38,201 bases of DNA, from NCBI RefSeq assembly GCF_014596945.1, contig NZ_JACVXB010000014.1:1-38201 (forward strand). Direction: 5' to 3'. Source of the stretch: Aestuariibaculum sediminum. Lineage in GTDB: Bacteria > Bacteroidota > Bacteroidia > Flavobacteriales > Flavobacteriaceae. The notes under the pieces are model-generated. The model was given only the letters and a program-made list of their open reading frames with translations, was not told where the DNA came from and did no database searches. Both the position numbers and the translations under genes were made by a program. This document shows positions 25,441 through 35,435 of the stretch, piece after piece. Each line of letters begins with the position of its first letter. Position 1 is the stretch's first letter.

Positions 25441-25659
25441 CTTGTATAAAAATGCACGCTTTATATACCTTTTCTTTATTTAGCGAAAAATCTAAAAATT
25501 TACCTTTTATTATGTTTTTTAGCTTCATTATATTGGCTTTTTCGAGCAAGTAACATATTTGTAATCTGCAGGAATTGTTAAATTTTCTTGTTATCACACA
25601 AAAGGACACAAAACTCAATTTATTCGATGTGGGCTATGTATCATAAAATGGTTTTAAGG

Positions 25660-27837
25660 CTATTGTTCATGAGATATATTGGTGTCGGTTTTATCTTGTT
25701 CGGCCTTAGATAAGTGCCAATACATGAATTGTTGGATATTTTGTAAGTCTGAATTTCCATCATAATCACTCCAATTGCTGTCAATCTGTTCAGTCTGGTT
25801 AATATCCTTGAGTTCAGGTAGAACATCTTTTATTTTCTTAAATATTAAATCACAATCAAGTTTAAGAACCGCCGATACTTCATGGTAATCACCACTTTTA
25901 AACATACCATTGATGGTGTCGTTCCATAGGTAAGTAAAACTTCTTATAAACGATGTTATATTTTCTTTAGAATCTAAATGCTTCAATACATAGCCTTGGA
26001 AATTATCGAATTCTAATCTGGACCATATTTCCATAGTCATCTTCGATACACTTTTATTTTTGAAAAAGGGATGGTTTTCGATAGCCTTTACTTTACCAAT
26101 TAGTGTTTGTTCTATTTCTTCAATAAACTTAATTTCAATATTTTCACGTATAAATGTCTCCAAATACCAGCAGAGTTGTATATAATCTAATTTATTAGCT
26201 ATGGAAATAATTAAAGCTTTTTTTTCATCACTTTTATGGGCAAGTTTACTAGCAATGCTTCTTATCACCTCAATGTTATTTTCTTGTACATTGGTTGTTT
26301 CTGAAAATATATTTAAATTATTAATCAAGAAGTTTATTAGCTTATCAAGAAGTTTGTCATCTATGTTTTCTATTTCTGAATTAATACGATATACAATTTT
26401 CCATTGCCCTGTGTTTTGTATCATTTCATTTAAAACTGTTAAAGCTTCATCATTTTTATCGGAGCTTATTAAAGCTTTGAAATTTGAAAATGATAGTTCG
26501 GATATTTTTCCCTTTACGTGGAATGAAAAATACTTTTCAAAGTGGTTTAAATGATTAATGCGTAGTTCAGTATCTAATATTTGACTGGGTTTGATTTTAG
26601 GCCCTTGATATGCCATAACGGTTCCAGTCCTATCCATTGGAAATAAAAAATTGATAATAGAATAAGCTTCTTTATGGTTGTCCATTAACTCTTTTCTTAA
26701 GCCAGACTCGTTTTTCTGGTCTTCGAATGTATTGTTGAAATTTATTGTTTCGAGAAATATTAAATTCGATTTAAGTCTATTTCCAGCATATCCTTTTATA
26801 AGCTGATAAGTTTTTGGGTGCTTTATTTTTAGATACTCTATCCAAAATAAATCATGAATATTTACCTCATCTCCGATGGCGTAAAATGAGAAGGCAAAGG
26901 AATTTATTATGCGAACAACTTCACGTGGAGAGCTAAAATAACTACCGTTTAAACTATTAAATAGTTCGTCTAAATCTTGCTTTCTTATTTTTTTAGATGA
27001 AAGGACTGGATTTATTTTTTTCTTTAAAAAATAATCTAAATCAGCTTCTTCAACGAGGGGCAGTTCTAAGGGGATGTTTATTATTTTTTCTAAAAAATCC
27101 TTTCCAGATTTTTCATCATCACCATATCTATCGTGTATTGCTTTGGCCACATATTCGTGGTCTAAACATACAATAAAAATTAGGTTTTTAAAGTCAGCGT
27201 TTATTTTAATTAGTTTGAAAAGAGTGAATATTTCGTCTTTGTCTAGTCTATCGACATCATCTATGAAAATTATAATTTTTTTATCTGATTTCTTTAAGAT
27301 ATCATCTATGTCATTTTTAAGTTCGTCTAGGCTTTTTTTTTCACCCTCTAAGTCCTCGCCAAGTCTTTGTAATATTTCATATGGCTCAAAGGAAACTCCC
27401 ATGTTGAATAATTTAGGTACACCAGCCGAGGCTGATAGTTTAACTGATTTTAGATATCTGCTATATCTTTTTATGAGTTCACCAGCTTTTTTAAGGGTTT
27501 CGTCACCACTGTAAATTAGTTTTCCAAATAATGTTTCAAAGAAGTCATAAAGCATTTCTTCTTTGGTTTGGTAAATCCATGGATTGTAATGGAATTTTAT
27601 ATATCGTTTGTCATCTTTCTCTTTACTGAAAACTTCTATTTGTCTTTCAATAAGGTTTAATAGGGAACTTTTACCAGCTCCCCATTTACCATAAATACCA
27701 ATTGTAAGAGGTTCTGGGTTGTTCGCATATCCTTGTATTACCTTTTGAATTTTTTCAGCGTATGGATAGTAGTTTAATAAATCTTCTTCCTTTTTTCGGA
27801 TAGCAATATCGTTGCTTAATATATTTTTGTTTTCCAT
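25660..27837 (-). CDS. KAP family P-loop NTPase
   Basis: The 725-residue protein has a KAP-type NTPase domain: Walker A GKWGAGKSS (residues 50-58) and Walker B KIIIFIDDVDRLDKDE (about 187-202) with the family's Asp-Asp-x-Asp-Arg. The motif KFHYNPWIYQ (about 81-90) is also typical, and FIVCLDHEYVAKAI follows. I see no strong membrane helix between Walker A and B, unlike many KAP proteins. The last 350 residues are helical and of unknown function. KAP NTPases are related to STAND ATPases and are found in several phage-defence systems, so a cargo defence role is plausible. It is transcribed away from the YobI-like gene. The nearest downstream features are the integrase terminator and AT-rich DNA. 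Confidence 0.85.
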   Translation of the reverse strand: MENKNILSNDIAIRKKEEDLLNYYPYAEKIQKVIQGYANNPEPLTIGIYGKWGAGKSSLLNLIERQIEVFSKEKDDKRYIKFHYNPWIYQTKEEMLYDFFETLFGKLIYSGDETLKKAGELIKRYSRYLKSVKLSASAGVPKLFNMGVSFEPYEILQRLGEDLEGEKKSLDELKNDIDDILKKSDKKIIIFIDDVDRLDKDEIFTLFKLIKINADFKNLIFIVCLDHEYVAKAIHDRYGDDEKSGKDFLEKIINIPLELPLVEEADLDYFLKKKINPVLSSKKIRKQDLDELFNSLNGSYFSSPREVVRIINSFAFSFYAIGDEVNIHDLFWIEYLKIKHPKTYQLIKGYAGNRLKSNLIFLETINFNNTFEDQKNESGLRKELMDNHKEAYSIINFLFPMDRTGTVMAYQGPKIKPSQILDTELRINHLNHFEKYFSFHVKGKISELSFSNFKALISSDKNDEALTVLNEMIQNTGQWKIVYRINSEIENIDDKLLDKLINFLINNLNIFSETTNVQENNIEVIRSIASKLAHKSDEKKALIISIANKLDYIQLCWYLETFIRENIEIKFIEEIEQTLIGKVKAIENHPFFKNKSVSKMTMEIWSRLEFDNFQGYVLKHLDSKENITSFIRSFTYLWNDTINGMFKSGDYHEVSAVLKLDCDLIFKKIKDVLPELKDINQTEQIDSNWSDYDGNSDLQNIQQFMYWHLSKAEQDKTDTNISHEQ

Positions 27838-28231
27838 TTTTCAATCAATTAAATAGATATTCCAAAGTTCTGAAAATAATATCATTTTTGATACCAAGCT
27901 TGCTTAGACTTAATATAAACAAGAACTCCTTTTTAGCTATTCATCCATAATTAAACTTATTCTTTCATGTCTAAAATGCAATAAAACTTTCTAGTTAATT
28001 TGGTGTGAAATTGTCCCGTTGGATACAATTTTGAAATTAAAATAAATTGATAAAAAAGCACCTAATTAATGCAGATATTGAATTTACACCACACAGACCT
28101 CTTTTGGTATAAAAGAAGAAAATCTGTCGTAACCCCCAAAAACATTGAGGCTTTCATTGACTAAGATAAGGTGTCCTTTTATGAATTAAAGAAAATTGAT
28201 AGATTACGAAATTGATTTTAATAATATAATT
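27838..28231. other. Intergenic region between divergent cargo genes
   Basis: There is no gene here. It should hold the promoter of the KAP gene on the minus strand and that of the small membrane protein on the plus strand; I could not fix either. The sequence is AT-rich and without strong repeats. Confidence 0.4.
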
Positions 28232-28438
28232 ATGAAACGTTTAACAAACTTTATGAGCTTATTGATTTTTTTACTAGTACTTGTGGTTTTATTTTGGATG
28301 ATGCCAAATAATAAAATAGAAACTATAGGAGTTTTTTTTGAAAAGATTATGACACCACTAGCCTTAGCGGTTTCTGCTGGATTGGGTTTAAAAGAAATCA
28401 AAAGGAATTATTATGGTAAGAAAGATAAATCACCATAA
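28232..28438 (+). CDS. Small two-helix membrane protein, function unknown
   Basis: Starting at ATG 28232 the protein has 68 residues: MKRLTNFM, a hydrophobic helix (SLLIFLLVLVVLFWMM), a short linker, a second amphipathic/hydrophobic segment (IMTPLALAVSAGLGLKEIK) and a basic tail (KRNYYGKKDKSP). A TTG start at 28196 would add 12 residues without hydrophobic character and seems less likely. I do not recognise the family. Small membrane proteins are often effectors or sensors beside NTPases in defence modules, but it is separated from the YobI-like gene by the integrase ghost, so any link is weak. Confidence 0.5.
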   Translation: MKRLTNFMSLLIFLLVLVVLFWMMPNNKIETIGVFFEKIMTPLALAVSAGLGLKEIKRNYYGKKDKSP

Positions 28439-28525
28439 CGGTAAGTGTATAGTTTTATAATTATATATAGCGTAAAATGTTTTAAATTTTTTTAACCAGT
28501 CTTATAAGCCAACAAAGTTGGCAAA

Positions 28526-28672
28526 TTTATTACCCCAAGCCAACAAAATTTTAGAGCGTTATAGTGATTATCCAAACTGAGTTAACCAAAAAGGCTTTTA
28601 CCGATGATTTCTAATCCGAAGGTTAATAAATGTTAGAAGACCATAGCAAAGTTAGCTGATATTAATAAACGA
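28526..28672 (+). pseudogene. Decayed fragment of a tyrosine integrase
   Basis: This non-coding stretch is clearly related to bases 24956-25102 of the intact integrase. It shares TTTATTACCCCAAGC, TTTTAGAGCGTTATAGT, GTTAACCAAAA, and TTTCTAATC followed by GGT. It encodes the region from VPLLPQANEILERY toward SAGINK, but stops and small indels destroy it. The sequences around it (28439-28525 and 28673-28905) hold no gene that I can recognise. It marks a former integrase gene or a partial duplication inside the element. Confidence 0.8.
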
Positions 28673-28905
28673 TTTGTTGTAAAAACTTTTGTTTTGAGGG
28701 AAGTTCTTTGGTTTTTGGGTTAGCTTTAATTTGATATATGAAAATTAATTATGTCATTTTTTTAAACTATAATTAACACTTTTTAATGCGTATTTTCTGC
28801 CATATTGACATTGTTTAAGGTTGATTATAAAAATCTCTACGTTAAATGTGGAATTTTCTTAGAATGGTTAAATTTTTGATTTGCTAGAAACAAACTAATT
28901 TACCT

Positions 28906-31900
28906 ATGAGAGATAAACTAAAAAGTGCCTGGGAGATTTCTAAAAATTTTCTAAAAGATTTAAAGGCTGTGTTTTCAAACAAACAGGAAAATCAGGAACA
29001 AAATCATGTTAGTTTGTTTAACTCTTTATCTCCAAAGTCGTTAAATCCTGATAATGTAAAAATTTATTTAGAAGCATTAACAAAAGGAGTTGAAGATAAA
29101 GACATAAATAATATTGCTTTAACAGGTTCATATGGGTCAGGAAAAAGTAGCTTGATTAAAACTTTTGAAGAAACCACCAAAGGTAAATTTAGTTTTTTGA
29201 AGATTTCTTTAGCAAGTTTTGAGAAAGCCAATTTAAATAAAAATTTAGATAGGCAATTAGAACTGAGCATTCTTCAACAAATTTTTTATCATGTTAAATC
29301 TGAAAAAATTCCAGATTCTCGTTTTAAAAGAATTAAAAACATTACAACTGGACAACTTCTTAAATTATCTTTAGGTTTCGCTATTTGGTTTTTAAGTGCC
29401 CTAATCATTTTTAGTTTTAATTATTTACAAAAGCTTAATCCCGTAAACTGGACCTGGAGAATTATTGATTTGGATTTTCAAGCATTAATAGTGTTTACTT
29501 TCTTTTTTTTAGGTGTTGCTTTATTTGCAAAGAACATAATTAGAGTTTTAAATAATTCGAAGATTAGTAAAGTAAGTATAAAAGGTGAATTAGAATTAGG
29601 TAAGGATATTGATAAATCAATATTGAATCAATATTTAGATGAGCTTATATATTTCTTTGAAAGAAATTATTATAATGTTGTTGTATTAGAGGATTTGGAT
29701 AGGTTTGAAAGTATAGAAATTTTTACAAAATTACGTGAGATTAATACTTTATTAAATAATTCAGAACAGCGAAAAGGAGATGTAGTTTTTCTATATGCTG
29801 TAAGAGATGATATCTTTACAGGAAAAGACCGAACTAAATTTTTTGATTTTATTATCCCTGTAATTCCTGTAATAAATAAATCTAATTCAAACGAAAAGTT
29901 AAGGGAACGATTGTCTGCGTTAACATTTGACAAAAAACCAAATTTAAATTTCATTGATGACATAGCTTTATTTATTGATGATATGCGGTTATTAAATAAT
30001 ATATGTAATGAGTATGTAGTATATAGGAGCAATCTGAGTCCAAAGCTGATTCAGGATAATCTTTTAGGGATGATTGTTTATAAAAATTTGCGACCTGATG
30101 ATTTCGTTGAATTGCATAATGGACAAGGTAGGTTGCATGAAATTATAAGTAATAAAAAACAATACATAAAAGAAAAGATTAGTTCCATTGAGATGGAAAT
30201 TGATAAACTAACTGAAAAAGTTATAAATATTGAAGAAGAAACAGTTAAAAGTGTTAAGGAGTTAAAGGCAATATATATAAATGCCCTTAATGAGATTTTA
30301 GACAAACCAGTTTCTATTAGACTTAAACAAACTAAATTTTACTCTTTGGAAGAATTAATGGATGATGAATTATTTGAAGAATTGCAAAGCATGGAAAACT
30401 TCTATTATAAGCACTATGATGAGTTTTACAATAGAGTAATTGATAAAAACTCAAATAAATCTTTTAAAAGCTTAGAAACATTTGTAGATTCTGAACGAAG
30501 CTTTGAAAAAAGGTTGTTAAATGTGAATTCATACAATATGAATGAGGTTTATTCGATGAATAGGGAAATAGAAAAGTTAAGGGAAGAAAAAGCTCAAGTT
30601 CAAAATTATACATTAAAGCAATTATTTGAGGAGATTAATTTGGTAGAGGTTCTTGGTAGCGATTTTTCAAAAGATAAGCTTACAATTTTTCTTTTACGAA
30701 ATGGATATATAGATGAGAACTACTATGACTATATATCATATTTCCATGGAGTTAGTATGACACGTAGTGATAACGAATTCTTGCAAAGTGTTAAAAGTCA
30801 AATGCCAAACCCATTTAATTACAAATTGGAAAAAGTTGAAGCTATAACAAAACGATTAGATACCGAATATTTTAAAAAAGAGGCTGTTTTAAATTTTGAT
30901 TTAGTAGATTTTATATTCAAGAACAATAATAAATATAAAGGAAAGTGTGATGCTATAATTAAGCAGATTTCAAATAAAAAAGAGTTAGCTACCAAATTTT
31001 TAGACGAATATATTGATAAAGGACAGCAGGTAGGAGAAATTATAAAGTCATTATCTAACTGGCGTAATTTTTGGAAATATATTGAAGAAACCAAATTTAC
31101 TGAAAGTCGAAAAATCAAGTATTTAAAATTAATATTTGATAATTGTAGTATTAAAGACATATGGAGCTTATCATTATCTTCAAATCTAAAATTATTTTTG
31201 GCAGAGCAAAGTAATCCACTAACTCTTCTATCTTCATTTGAAGACCATGAAAAAACAAAGAAAGCCATTTCAGAATTAGATTTAGAATTTGAAAAATTAG
31301 AAATTCCTAAAGTTGAACATAAAGATATATTTGCATTTATAGTAAAGAACGAATTCTATAAATTGAATCTTAATAACATTAAGTTAATTCTAAAAAATAA
31401 AAATAAGTATTTGAAAGATGCCGAAATTATTGAAAAGAATTTCACGACTATAATTAATTCAAAAAATACGGATTTAATAAAGAAAGTAAATAATAATATT
31501 GAAGAATATGTGAATGATGTCTTTTTGAATTTAGACAGCAATCATGATGAGTCTGAAGAAGCTTTAATTTTATTATTAAACAATAAAGATTTGAGCTTAA
31601 ATATAAAAGATGCAATTATTCTATATTCAATTACTTCAATTTCTGATTTATCTAAAATTGATGAAATAGAGGTAAAAGAAAAACTTATATTAAATGAATC
31701 AGTTAATGTTTCATGGAATAACGTATCTAGTTATTATAAGTCTTATGAAACAAAGAAATTAGATTCAATACTTATAAACTATCTCAATAAAAAAAATGTT
31801 TATAAAGAATTAAATAAGTCATCGTTATCAAGTATAAATGAGGATTATGAATATAAGAAGGAATTGACCCTATCAATACTTAATTGTAATGATTTAGATT

Positions 31901-32562
31901 TCGATTCATTTATTAATATTGTTCCTAGTACTCCACATACATGGAACAGTTTAAGCTTTGATGGGTTAGACCCTAATAAAGTTGAGTGGTTAATTAGAAG
32001 TAAGAAGCTTAACCTTACTATAGAAAACTATGATAAATTAAAAGAAAACTTTGTTGATTTTAATATTCTTTTTATAGGGTTACATTTTACAAAATTTATT
32101 CAATCTTTTGAAAATTATGAGCTAGATGAAGAAGACTGTGTGAATTTATTCACTTCTGAGTTCTTATCATCAAAACAAAAGGTAGAGCTATTTGATAAAT
32201 TAGATGAAGAATACATTTTGGGTAATAAATCATTATCTAGTTTGATTGTTGAATTACTATCAAATTATACTTATAAATCATTATCCTTTGATTTTGTAAA
32301 TGGACTTTTTGGTCAAAGTGATTCTAACCTTGATAGAGTTAAATTGTTTAATTTACAATCAAATTATTTAACATCATCCGAGGCAAAGACTTTAGTCTCA
32401 AAATTAGCTACTCCTTTTGATAGTTTGTTGATTCCAAGAAAAAGAACAAGGTTGAGTAAAACAAAAATAAATTTAGATTTTGTTGATAATTTACTTAATA
32501 AAAACCTTATTTCTTCGAGAGAAGTAGGCAAATCTTATATTAAAGTAGTTTCCAAATATTAG
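28906..32562 (+). CDS. YobI-like membrane P-loop NTPase
   Basis: This 1218-residue protein begins with a segment typical of YobI-type ATPases (SLSPKSLNPDNVKIYLEALTKG). Walker A is ALTGSYGSGKSS (71-82). Two membrane helices follow (about 152-173 and 190-208), then Walker B NVVVLEDLDRFES (257-269) with sensor-like VVFLYAVRDDIF. After about residue 400 the protein is a long helical region with a coiled coil (about 425-455, EMEIDKLTEKVINIEEE) and many repeated short Lys/Leu/Asn-rich helices. The gene is visibly more AT-rich than the transfer genes downstream, as expected for recently acquired cargo. YobI-type proteins are little studied; large P-loop NTPases with helical tails are common in anti-phage systems, so defence is a guess. 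Confidence 0.82.
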   Translation: MRDKLKSAWEISKNFLKDLKAVFSNKQENQEQNHVSLFNSLSPKSLNPDNVKIYLEALTKGVEDKDINNIALTGSYGSGKSSLIKTFEETTKGKFSFLKISLASFEKANLNKNLDRQLELSILQQIFYHVKSEKIPDSRFKRIKNITTGQLLKLSLGFAIWFLSALIIFSFNYLQKLNPVNWTWRIIDLDFQALIVFTFFFLGVALFAKNIIRVLNNSKISKVSIKGELELGKDIDKSILNQYLDELIYFFERNYYNVVVLEDLDRFESIEIFTKLREINTLLNNSEQRKGDVVFLYAVRDDIFTGKDRTKFFDFIIPVIPVINKSNSNEKLRERLSALTFDKKPNLNFIDDIALFIDDMRLLNNICNEYVVYRSNLSPKLIQDNLLGMIVYKNLRPDDFVELHNGQGRLHEIISNKKQYIKEKISSIEMEIDKLTEKVINIEEETVKSVKELKAIYINALNEILDKPVSIRLKQTKFYSLEELMDDELFEELQSMENFYYKHYDEFYNRVIDKNSNKSFKSLETFVDSERSFEKRLLNVNSYNMNEVYSMNREIEKLREEKAQVQNYTLKQLFEEINLVEVLGSDFSKDKLTIFLLRNGYIDENYYDYISYFHGVSMTRSDNEFLQSVKSQMPNPFNYKLEKVEAITKRLDTEYFKKEAVLNFDLVDFIFKNNNKYKGKCDAIIKQISNKKELATKFLDEYIDKGQQVGEIIKSLSNWRNFWKYIEETKFTESRKIKYLKLIFDNCSIKDIWSLSLSSNLKLFLAEQSNPLTLLSSFEDHEKTKKAISELDLEFEKLEIPKVEHKDIFAFIVKNEFYKLNLNNIKLILKNKNKYLKDAEIIEKNFTTIINSKNTDLIKKVNNNIEEYVNDVFLNLDSNHDESEEALILLLNNKDLSLNIKDAIILYSITSISDLSKIDEIEVKEKLILNESVNVSWNNVSSYYKSYETKKLDSILINYLNKKNVYKELNKSSLSSINEDYEYKKELTLSILNCNDLDFDSFINIVPSTPHTWNSLSFDGLDPNKVEWLIRSKKLNLTIENYDKLKENFVDFNILFIGLHFTKFIQSFENYELDEEDCVNLFTSEFLSSKQKVELFDKLDEEYILGNKSLSSLIVELLSNYTYKSLSFDFVNGLFGQSDSNLDRVKLFNLQSNYLTSSEAKTLVSKLATPFDSLLIPRKRTRLSKTKINLDFVDNLLNKNLISSREVGKSYIKVVSKY

Positions 32563-32622
32563 AGGTTTACATGTTAAAACTTAGCAGATTTTTGGTAGTA
32601 TCTCACAAAGTGTGTAAAGTAT

Positions 32623-32657
32623 AAAATATCGAGGGTTAAGACTCTCGATATTTTTTT
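32623..32657 (+). terminator. Rho-independent terminator after the YobI-like gene
   Basis: AAAATATCGAG (32623-32633) pairs with CTCGATATTTT (32644-32654), giving an 11-bp stem with a 10-nt loop that continues into T7. It insulates the cargo from the ParB gene. Confidence 0.8.
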
Positions 32658-32894
32658 GTTTAATTTTTAAAATTTTTGATGTGCTTTTTTTACGGACTTC
32701 AAGTTAGTTGAGAGGTTAATTATCATACAATATTCACCAAAGTTAAACTCTTAAAATATTTGCTTTCAAATTTGCTGCCTAAATAATCGGAACCCCCAAA
32801 GGTTCCCCCAATTTTTTACTCGAAAATTTGAGTCAAAATTTTATCTTCCGTTTGGAGCTTGCTCAAATATTGTTTAATCTAAAATTTATGTATT
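32658..32894 (+). promoter_or_regulatory. Leader of the parB-like gene
   Basis: The upstream DNA carries the hairpin GGAACCcccaaaGGTTCC (32789-32806) followed by a T tract, so transcription entering from the left would probably stop here. Beyond it lies GAGCTTGCTCAAAT near 32855, a 14-mer also present at 277-290. No exact -7 consensus was found. Confidence 0.4.
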
Positions 32895-34667
32895 ATGACA
32901 ACAAGAGCAAAAAGTACCAAGACAAATGCATCAAAACGCGTAGTAAAAACAGCAAAAGTTGATGCTTTAAAAATCGAAATCGAGCATCTGGATATTCAGA
33001 AGATTCAATCGGATCCTTTGCAGCCCAGAAAAACCTTCGATGAGAAGCTTTTAAATGAATTAGCAGAAAGTATTAAAGCGCATGGCGTACTTCAACCCAT
33101 TACTGTCCGTTCTTCAGTAGATGGTTATATCATCGTAATGGGAGAGCGCCGATTCCGAGCTTCGAAATTGGCTGGATTGGAAACCATACCCTGTATGGTA
33201 AAGGAGTATTCTGGTAATGACATCATGGAGGTACAGATCATCGAAAATCTGCAACGTCAGGATGTGGAACCTACAGAAGAAGCTGATGCAATTGCCTATT
33301 TAAGTGAAAAGTATGAGCCTTCAGAAATAGCCAGACGATTAGGAAGGACCGACCATTTTATTCGTCAGCGATTAAAACTGGCAGGGCTTATAGAAGGGTT
33401 TAAACATTTTGTGAGATCTGGCGAGATGTCTTTAAAACAGGCTGTTAAAGTTGGATTGTTTGAGCCTCAGGAACAGGCTTTGATGCTGGAATCCATAGGA
33501 GAAGATTTTAATGTTTATTTGATTGACCGATTGATACAGGAGCAGTCCTTTGATTTGGATCGAGCACCATTTGATGTTGAGAATAAAACCTTAATTGAGA
33601 ATGTTGGTGCTTGTGTCACTTGTCCGTTTAATGCCGCGAATCAAGGGCATTTGTTTGGAGAGGGTAAAATGATTTGTACCAAAGCCATATGCTACGAGAC
33701 GAAGAAACGCAAAGTATTCACAAATCTTATAGAACAGGCTAAACAAGAGAATATTCTGTTAATTCCTGAAATACGAAAGTATTGGGTGAGTGATCAGAAT
33801 AATCAGTTGATTATCAGTGAGCTTGAAAAGAGCGGTATTAAAGTCTATTTATTAGATGATCTGGAAGTTGTTGAGAAACCAGAGGAACCTACTTTGGAAC
33901 TGCTTAAAGAAAAGTACCGTCATTACGATTACACAGACGAGGAATTACAAAAGGATTTAGATGAGGCTTTAAAAGAGTATCAGGAGGAACATCAAAAGTA
34001 TAATTCGGCAATAGATAATGGTTTTGTGAAAGGTATTGTGTTCCATCCCGAAACATACAGGTTTAAAGATTGCTATGCCAAGATTAAAGATGTTGAAGCC
34101 AGTGATTCGAGTAGTCATACCATACCTGTTTCAGAACGTAGGATGGCCGACTGTACGCCTGAGGAACAAATCATAAAGATTAAAGAACGTGAACAGCGTA
34201 AACAGCATATTGAAAATAATAAGCTGTTTGGACAGGCTATTTCAGAAATCAGGGAAGCAGGATATATTGATTTGGATAAGGCCTTATCCAAAGATGAGAT
34301 GATTGCCATAACCATATCACTATTTGAAAACAATGTGAGCTATATCCAACAGCAAAAGTATCATCTGGAGTTTTTCGGAAATACATCAAAGATGAGTAAG
34401 GAAGAGATCTACAAGGACTTCAGAACTCATTTCAAAAAAGAAATGTTTAATAAACTCATCAGGTACTTACTAATTAAACAAGTACATTTTGGAGAAAGTA
34501 ATCATACCAATAACTTGACCAATATCGCTTTTTATCAGGCTATGAAAGGTTTTTATAAAGCTGAAATGGAAAGTACAGAACAGGAATTTGAAAAAGAGAC
34601 TCTGGCTAGGGCGGCACGCATTCAGGAACGGATCGTGAAACTGGAGCAGAAAGCGCAGGCTGAGTAG
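32895..34667 (+). CDS. ParB/Spo0J-like DNA-binding protein of the element
   Basis: The 590-residue protein begins with a basic tail and has a ParB N-terminal nuclease-like domain (QSDPLQPRKTFDEKLLNELAESI, written here in part). The CTP-binding GERR box is present (GERRFRAS, 83-90), followed by ENLQRQDVEPTEEADAI and a helix-turn-helix (EIARRLGRTDHFIRQRLKL, about 144-162). A Cys cluster follows (CVTCPFN, then ICTKAIC, about 236-266), which could bind zinc. The C-terminal 300 residues are helical and Glu/Lys-rich. ParB proteins bind parS sites in partition and in the regulation of conjugative elements. There is no parA next to it, so a transfer or regulatory role is as likely as partition. A terminator follows directly. 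Confidence 0.9.
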   Translation: MTTRAKSTKTNASKRVVKTAKVDALKIEIEHLDIQKIQSDPLQPRKTFDEKLLNELAESIKAHGVLQPITVRSSVDGYIIVMGERRFRASKLAGLETIPCMVKEYSGNDIMEVQIIENLQRQDVEPTEEADAIAYLSEKYEPSEIARRLGRTDHFIRQRLKLAGLIEGFKHFVRSGEMSLKQAVKVGLFEPQEQALMLESIGEDFNVYLIDRLIQEQSFDLDRAPFDVENKTLIENVGACVTCPFNAANQGHLFGEGKMICTKAICYETKKRKVFTNLIEQAKQENILLIPEIRKYWVSDQNNQLIISELEKSGIKVYLLDDLEVVEKPEEPTLELLKEKYRHYDYTDEELQKDLDEALKEYQEEHQKYNSAIDNGFVKGIVFHPETYRFKDCYAKIKDVEASDSSSHTIPVSERRMADCTPEEQIIKIKEREQRKQHIENNKLFGQAISEIREAGYIDLDKALSKDEMIAITISLFENNVSYIQQQKYHLEFFGNTSKMSKEEIYKDFRTHFKKEMFNKLIRYLLIKQVHFGESNHTNNLTNIAFYQAMKGFYKAEMESTEQEFEKETLARAARIQERIVKLEQKAQAE

Positions 34668-34680
34668 CTTTTGTTGTCGA

Positions 34681-34718
34681 AAGAGAAATCAGTAGAGATA
34701 CTGGTTTCTCTTTTTTTT
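34681..34718 (+). terminator. Terminator after the parB-like gene
   Basis: AAGAGAAATCAGTA (34681-34694) pairs with TACTGGTTTCTCTT (34699-34712) with one T-G pair, a GAGA loop and a run of eight T. A clear intrinsic terminator. Confidence 0.85.
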
Positions 34719-35435
34719 GTATGCTTTTCATTATTAATTAGAAATTACATTCCAGTACATTCCTTAAATGTTTTTCAAACCATTTAAGAAAGGCACTTCA
34801 TGAAACGATCTTGGACACAGACTTAAAATAAAAAGCGATTATACTTTTATGGATTTTTTGATTTTAATCCAGAGTCCGCTTCCACTGCGTCATCCATTTT
34901 AAAATTATACAAGAAGTAGAAATCATTTTTTGATTTTATCTATTAAGGAAGCCAGATATGCCATTTTCTTAACCGCCATATCGGCAAAGTCTTCTCGTGA
35001 CTTTGCTCGCTCTGTCGTAAAAATGATACATCTGTCAAGCATTTTAAGGGGTTGGTAATGTTTGAGGCCTTTATTGGTTTTTGGTACAGCAAAAACCAGG
35101 CATAGCCTAAGGCACTTTTATTATGAATTCCCATAACTCCGTTTGTTTAACTTTCCGTACACGCACTTCGTGATGGTTTTCATAAGAAGGCCTAAGGCTA
35201 TAGTGGAACTTGTAAAGACCAAGTAAATTTTATAAAAACTTAAGGTTTCTACTTCCTTGAAAATCCAAGGATTTTACTACGTCGCAGACACTCCTGAACT
35301 TTTGATAAAAGTCTTGACAAAACCCACCTCAAACATGGTCCTCTTTTAGAGAGAACTATACAAAGCACCCCTTAAAATTCTAGTTTAATTAAAATCAAAA
35401 CAAGGGGGATTTATTAACCTTTTAAATTTTTTATC
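34719..35435. other. Long intergenic region between parB-like gene and ssb
   Basis: I see no convincing gene in about 700 bp. GCCTAAGGC occurs twice (near 35104 and 35191) within near-inverted 12-bp contexts (ATAGCCTAAGGC and GCCTAAGGCTAT). The last 60 bases before ssb are AT-rich with CAAGGGGGAT about 30 bp before the start. It may hold binding sites or a decayed gene. Confidence 0.4.

Noticed and set aside
27074-27514. 146-codon plus-strand frame
   Set aside because: Lies fully inside the KAP NTPase gene on the other strand and is Ser/Phe-rich, the usual antisense shadow of a Lys/Glu-rich gene.
34943-35134. 63-codon minus-strand frame in the parB-ssb gap
   Set aside because: Composition is unlike protein of this genome (clustered Trp and His, no domain), and it has no start context; probably chance or a worn relic.
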